64,000 bases of DNA from Plantago ovata (Eukaryota; Streptophyta; Magnoliopsida; Lamiales; Plantaginaceae): assembly GCA_028274465.1 (NCBI GenBank), contig CM051458.1, positions 85,642,085 through 85,706,084 on the forward strand, written 5' to 3'. A program made the translations under genes and the position numbers. The notes under the pieces were generated by a model. That model was not told where the DNA came from. It made no database searches and saw only the letters and a list, made by a program, of their open reading frames with translations. Every line of letters starts with the position of its first letter. Position 1 is the first letter of the stretch. Positions 60,737-64,000 of this stretch are shown one piece after another.

Positions 60737-63700
60737 CATATGTAATAACCTCAAAATAAGGTAATTGATCATCTACCGTCATCTGACCAGCTTTCAACCA
60801 CTCAGCTATCAGTTACATTATTAGTTCTTTTTGTCAAATAAACACTAAGTGCGTACAAGAATTTTCATGTGAGAAACTAATTTTATATGTATTTCGAAAA
60901 TATATACGTGTGAACACAAGGATTTAAATAGTAGTAATATATCGTTATAGTAATATATATTTATTTTCTATGAAACAAGAATATATTTTGATGAAACGAA
61001 AAATAGCCAAGGTGATATTATAAGTATATTTTAAGAGTGTGAGTAGTAGTTGACGTGCATACCATCATGTTGTAGCTCACCCATCTAAACCGCTTAGTAC
61101 GAAGCGAAGTGGTCTTGAAGTTCACATGCGCATCCTTGATTACCACCTAAACACTTTTTGGTGTTAGATTATTTGGTTTAAGTTTTCAAGATTACCAGAA
61201 TTAATGCTCACTGACCCTTACCACTAGGGACTTACTTTAGGAGTAATGAATAGTGGAACAGTTGAACCAATAATCAATCCGTTAGGAATTTAGTGCACAA
61301 CATGATGGTATTGAACATAACTGAAAAATGTAAAGCATGCAAATTTGATGACACTCTTTTTTTTAAACTTTATTCTCCCTACACTTGGTGCTTACATTAT
61401 TCAGAAGAACAACCTCCTAGATAAAACCGCAGTGAAGAGCGTATACAAGCACTGGAACTACGATCTTATGTTGGACTACAACAATATGAGAATCAAGCTT
61501 TTTTCTAGAGTATTGGAGGAGAAGGAGAGAGCAGATTTCGGTGTGCTTTTGCCAAACCTGGAAGGGATTATCTGTAGTGGTGAACAAGTGTAATCGAACA
61601 GACACCAAGTGAAAAGACGCGAAGTTTAAAACGAAAAGACACAACTTTTTGTTTGTTCGCTCGGATAGATCTATCCGCTAGTCTGTCACACACCTGAACT
61701 GGATCAGACCGGCACGTTAGACTTTTCTAATTTGGTCCAAAACAAATTTAGCATTTGGCCCAAAAAGAATATATACACCACTAGCTAGCCTTAGCACGGG
61801 CCCGACTCCTATCAGAGCCAGGTGCGCTTGGATGAATTGAGGAGGCATCTAGCTATTCCCCCTTCCAAAAGTATGGGTACCTCCAACGGTTTCAACTCCT
61901 AAGATAAACCATGTTATTTTATTAATCTTGTTCCTTCTCAATTTTAGCCATGTGGGACTCTTCCCATTCCCAACTCTTGGCATTCCATACTATGCATCAA
62001 CCAACACACTTCGAGCTTCAATTACTCTTTCATCACAAAATGAATTTTTGTAATTCTTGTTCAAGTGTATTCTTCTACTCTAGTACATTAATACACGTTC
62101 ATGAAACCTCCGTTTCCGACGTGTGGGACCCCTTTGACTGAGGTACAAAATTATAGAAAAATCAACCTTGGTTTAACTAAAATTCCAACACAATCGACAT
62201 TTGTTGATACAATTATCAATAATATAAAGGGTTCGCTAATAAATTATTAGTAGTTGGAGTTTCACAAGTTTCCTTTTTCAATCACTCAAAATGTCTTACC
62301 TGACGATCGTTAATAAAACTATCCTTAATCGAGTGATATTATGAATACACAGGGATAGAGGTATGTTTAGGAAAACTACCCTTAAAAGAAACTACAGTAT
62401 ATTTAGCTCATATTTTACACTCTTTTTGCAAATTTGAGCCATGTCCATTTTTGTGTGCATGCCTCATCTCATATATAGTTGATGTTTAATCATGGCTCCA
62501 CCCCCAATCATAATGCATCTTTTACTATGTACTATAGTCTATATACGTTGTGATTTTGAGTTAGTTGACACCAAGATGTAGGACTTATCAAAATTGAATT
62601 TCTACTATTATTAACGCTGAGAATTACACGTCTAAACTCTAAAGCAAAACGAATAAAGCATACGCATACTGTGTCACGTGTGCATGCAATGCCTTAGCCC
62701 AGAAACCAAAAAGCACCGTGCACTTTGTTGCATCCGGTTTAGTGCGGCCTAATTATTCGACTTTGCTCAAATTTCAATATCGAAATTAATATTTCTTTAA
62801 AACTTTCAAGTACTGTAACGAACAAACATAATGCAAGTGGTTGGACTGGTTGGTACTAAACTGTTTAATAATCCTACTAGTACTTCACTAATTAAGCTTT
62901 GTACACAAACTTTCAGCTGGTACAAGTGATGAGTCGATCGAGGTGAAAGATATATTGTGATGTGGTAGTAATTAATTCCGGAGGTTGAAGTACCTAAAAC
63001 CCTAGAAAATTTGTGTTGGTACCATGCATGCTTAATTGGATATGCATCCTCCGCACCACGATTGTATTCCAGGTACATATATAAACTGCACACAAACTTG
63101 ACCACAGAGTTTGCAAAGCTCCCACACTTATTTCTATGGTTGGAAAGAATTTGAAAACCGAAAACCAAAAAAAGTATGTAATTGAACCGGAAATCCACAT
63201 TAAAACTAGAAATCTCATTTACACTTCAAATGAACTAAAATTTCCACTTTTAAATATTTGGACGAGATAAGGTATTTCAAATTGGATGTCTCCTAGCTCC
63301 AATTAAATTGTCTTCATACACATGAATTAAAACATACTCGCTCTGGCTAGGAATTTTCTTTATTCTGTGTTGTATTTAACTCATTAAGTAATATTAACAG
63401 CTCATCACATCTGAACCCTTGTTAGATGTCGCGATTACACATATGGGCCATCTCTCTTTCACTAGCAAAGAAATGTACTTTTTAGATACTACATTTTAAT
63501 TACATTAGGTCCACGAATTTGACTTTTGACGAATTAAAACGTGAAAAGTTTATTTTTGCTCCTGGTTTAAAATCAGATTTTTCTCACAGCTAAACAACTT
63601 CATTTTCTATTTATTATACATTTGACCCCAATATTATTTTTCGAAATTGGCACTAAATATTTTAAATTAAGTCACATAACTTATCTAAATTTCAAATTGG

Positions 63701-63770
63701 CATAAAAAGTTATTGTAGATCAAATTAAACCCCAACAAACTAATATTTCAAAAAATGTCCCAAAGTTATA
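60737..63770. other. Gene-poor region
   Basis: The most substantial frame (about 82 codons, 61345-61593, with LDKTAVKSVYKHWNYDLMLD and LEEKERADFGVLLPNLEG) has a protein-like composition but matches nothing I recognise; it might be an exon relic. No other gene, RNA or bounded element is seen. Confidence 0.4.
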
Positions 63771-63772
63771 TA

Positions 63773-64000
63773 CTCTCTCCGTTCCTCTAAAGCTTTATGT
63801 TTCACTTTATCAGAATACTTTTTAAAAAATAATTAAAATAAAAATAGAAAAAGGTTAAGAAATTTTTTACGAATGGTGATTTTATGTGCACAATGACTTA
63901 AAGTTTATGTTTGTAACCGTTCGCAAACTTTTTTCGAGCTTTATTATATTTTTTATTATTTAAAAAAATATTTCATAAATAGTAAACATGAAGTTTTAGA
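63773..64000. mobile_element. Stowaway-like MITE, cut by the window end
   Basis: It begins after TA with CTCTCTCCGTTCCTCTAAAG. The last bases of the window (ACATGAAGTTTTAGA) look like the start of the inverted right end, so only a few bases are missing. Confidence 0.55.

Noticed and set aside
61801-62160. Possible coding exon near 61950-62141
   Set aside because: No domain, no splice-linked partner, and Phe/His/Ser-rich composition typical of chance frames.

Overview
The window is nuclear DNA from a flowering plant. The genes are multi-exon with GT-AG introns (one GC-AG), and their families are plant-specific or plant-typical: SULTR, SERK, CYP78A, PROPEP and a plastid J20-type J protein. AT-rich intergenic DNA is full of small transposons. 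The proline-rich PROPEP tail resembles that of asterids, so an asterid (possibly Lamiales) is my inference. It is not shown directly.

Layout. 1-10.4 kb is a gene-free transposon island. It holds a LINE copy, a non-autonomous Ty3/gypsy element with a 2.1-kb solo LTR inserted in it, a hAT-type MITE, a PIF/Harbinger MITE and a Stowaway MITE. 10.4-16.4 kb holds a group-1 high-affinity sulfate transporter (+). 17.3-22.3 kb holds an organellar MnmE/TrmE tRNA-modification GTPase (+). 22.4-25.3 kb is a tandem array of three intronless J20-like J-domain genes (-), with a ~64-bp minisatellite between the second and third. 26.8-28.0 kb is a four-exon gene (-) for an unrecognised four-helix membrane protein. 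A decayed Ty1/copia element (28.1-31.5 kb) sits 87 bp upstream of its start. A second copy of the Harbinger MITE follows at 32.0 kb. 33.1-38.4 kb is a complete 11-exon SERK receptor kinase (-). 39-47 kb is gene-poor and holds several MITEs, a 1.1-kb Mutator-like element with a small retroposon inside it, a LINE tail and a probable solo LTR. 47.8-48.2 kb is a short gene that looks like a plant elicitor peptide precursor (+). 49.8-54.1 kb is a remodelled SPT5-like gene (-) that lacks two canonical regions and has an apparent frameshift. 54.8-56.6 kb is a CYP78A cytochrome P450 (-). 57-64 kb has no convincing gene. It holds a tRNA-derived SINE, microsatellites, a complete TRIM retroelement and the start of another MITE.

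The genes do not form a pathway. The one functional link is an inference: SERK proteins are co-receptors for many LRR receptors, including those that perceive plant elicitor peptides, and a SERK gene and a likely PROPEP gene lie about 9 kb apart. The main observations are the PROPEP-like gene, the J20 array with an altered J-domain start, the remodelled SPT5 copy, and a well-preserved record of transposon insertions with readable target-site duplications.
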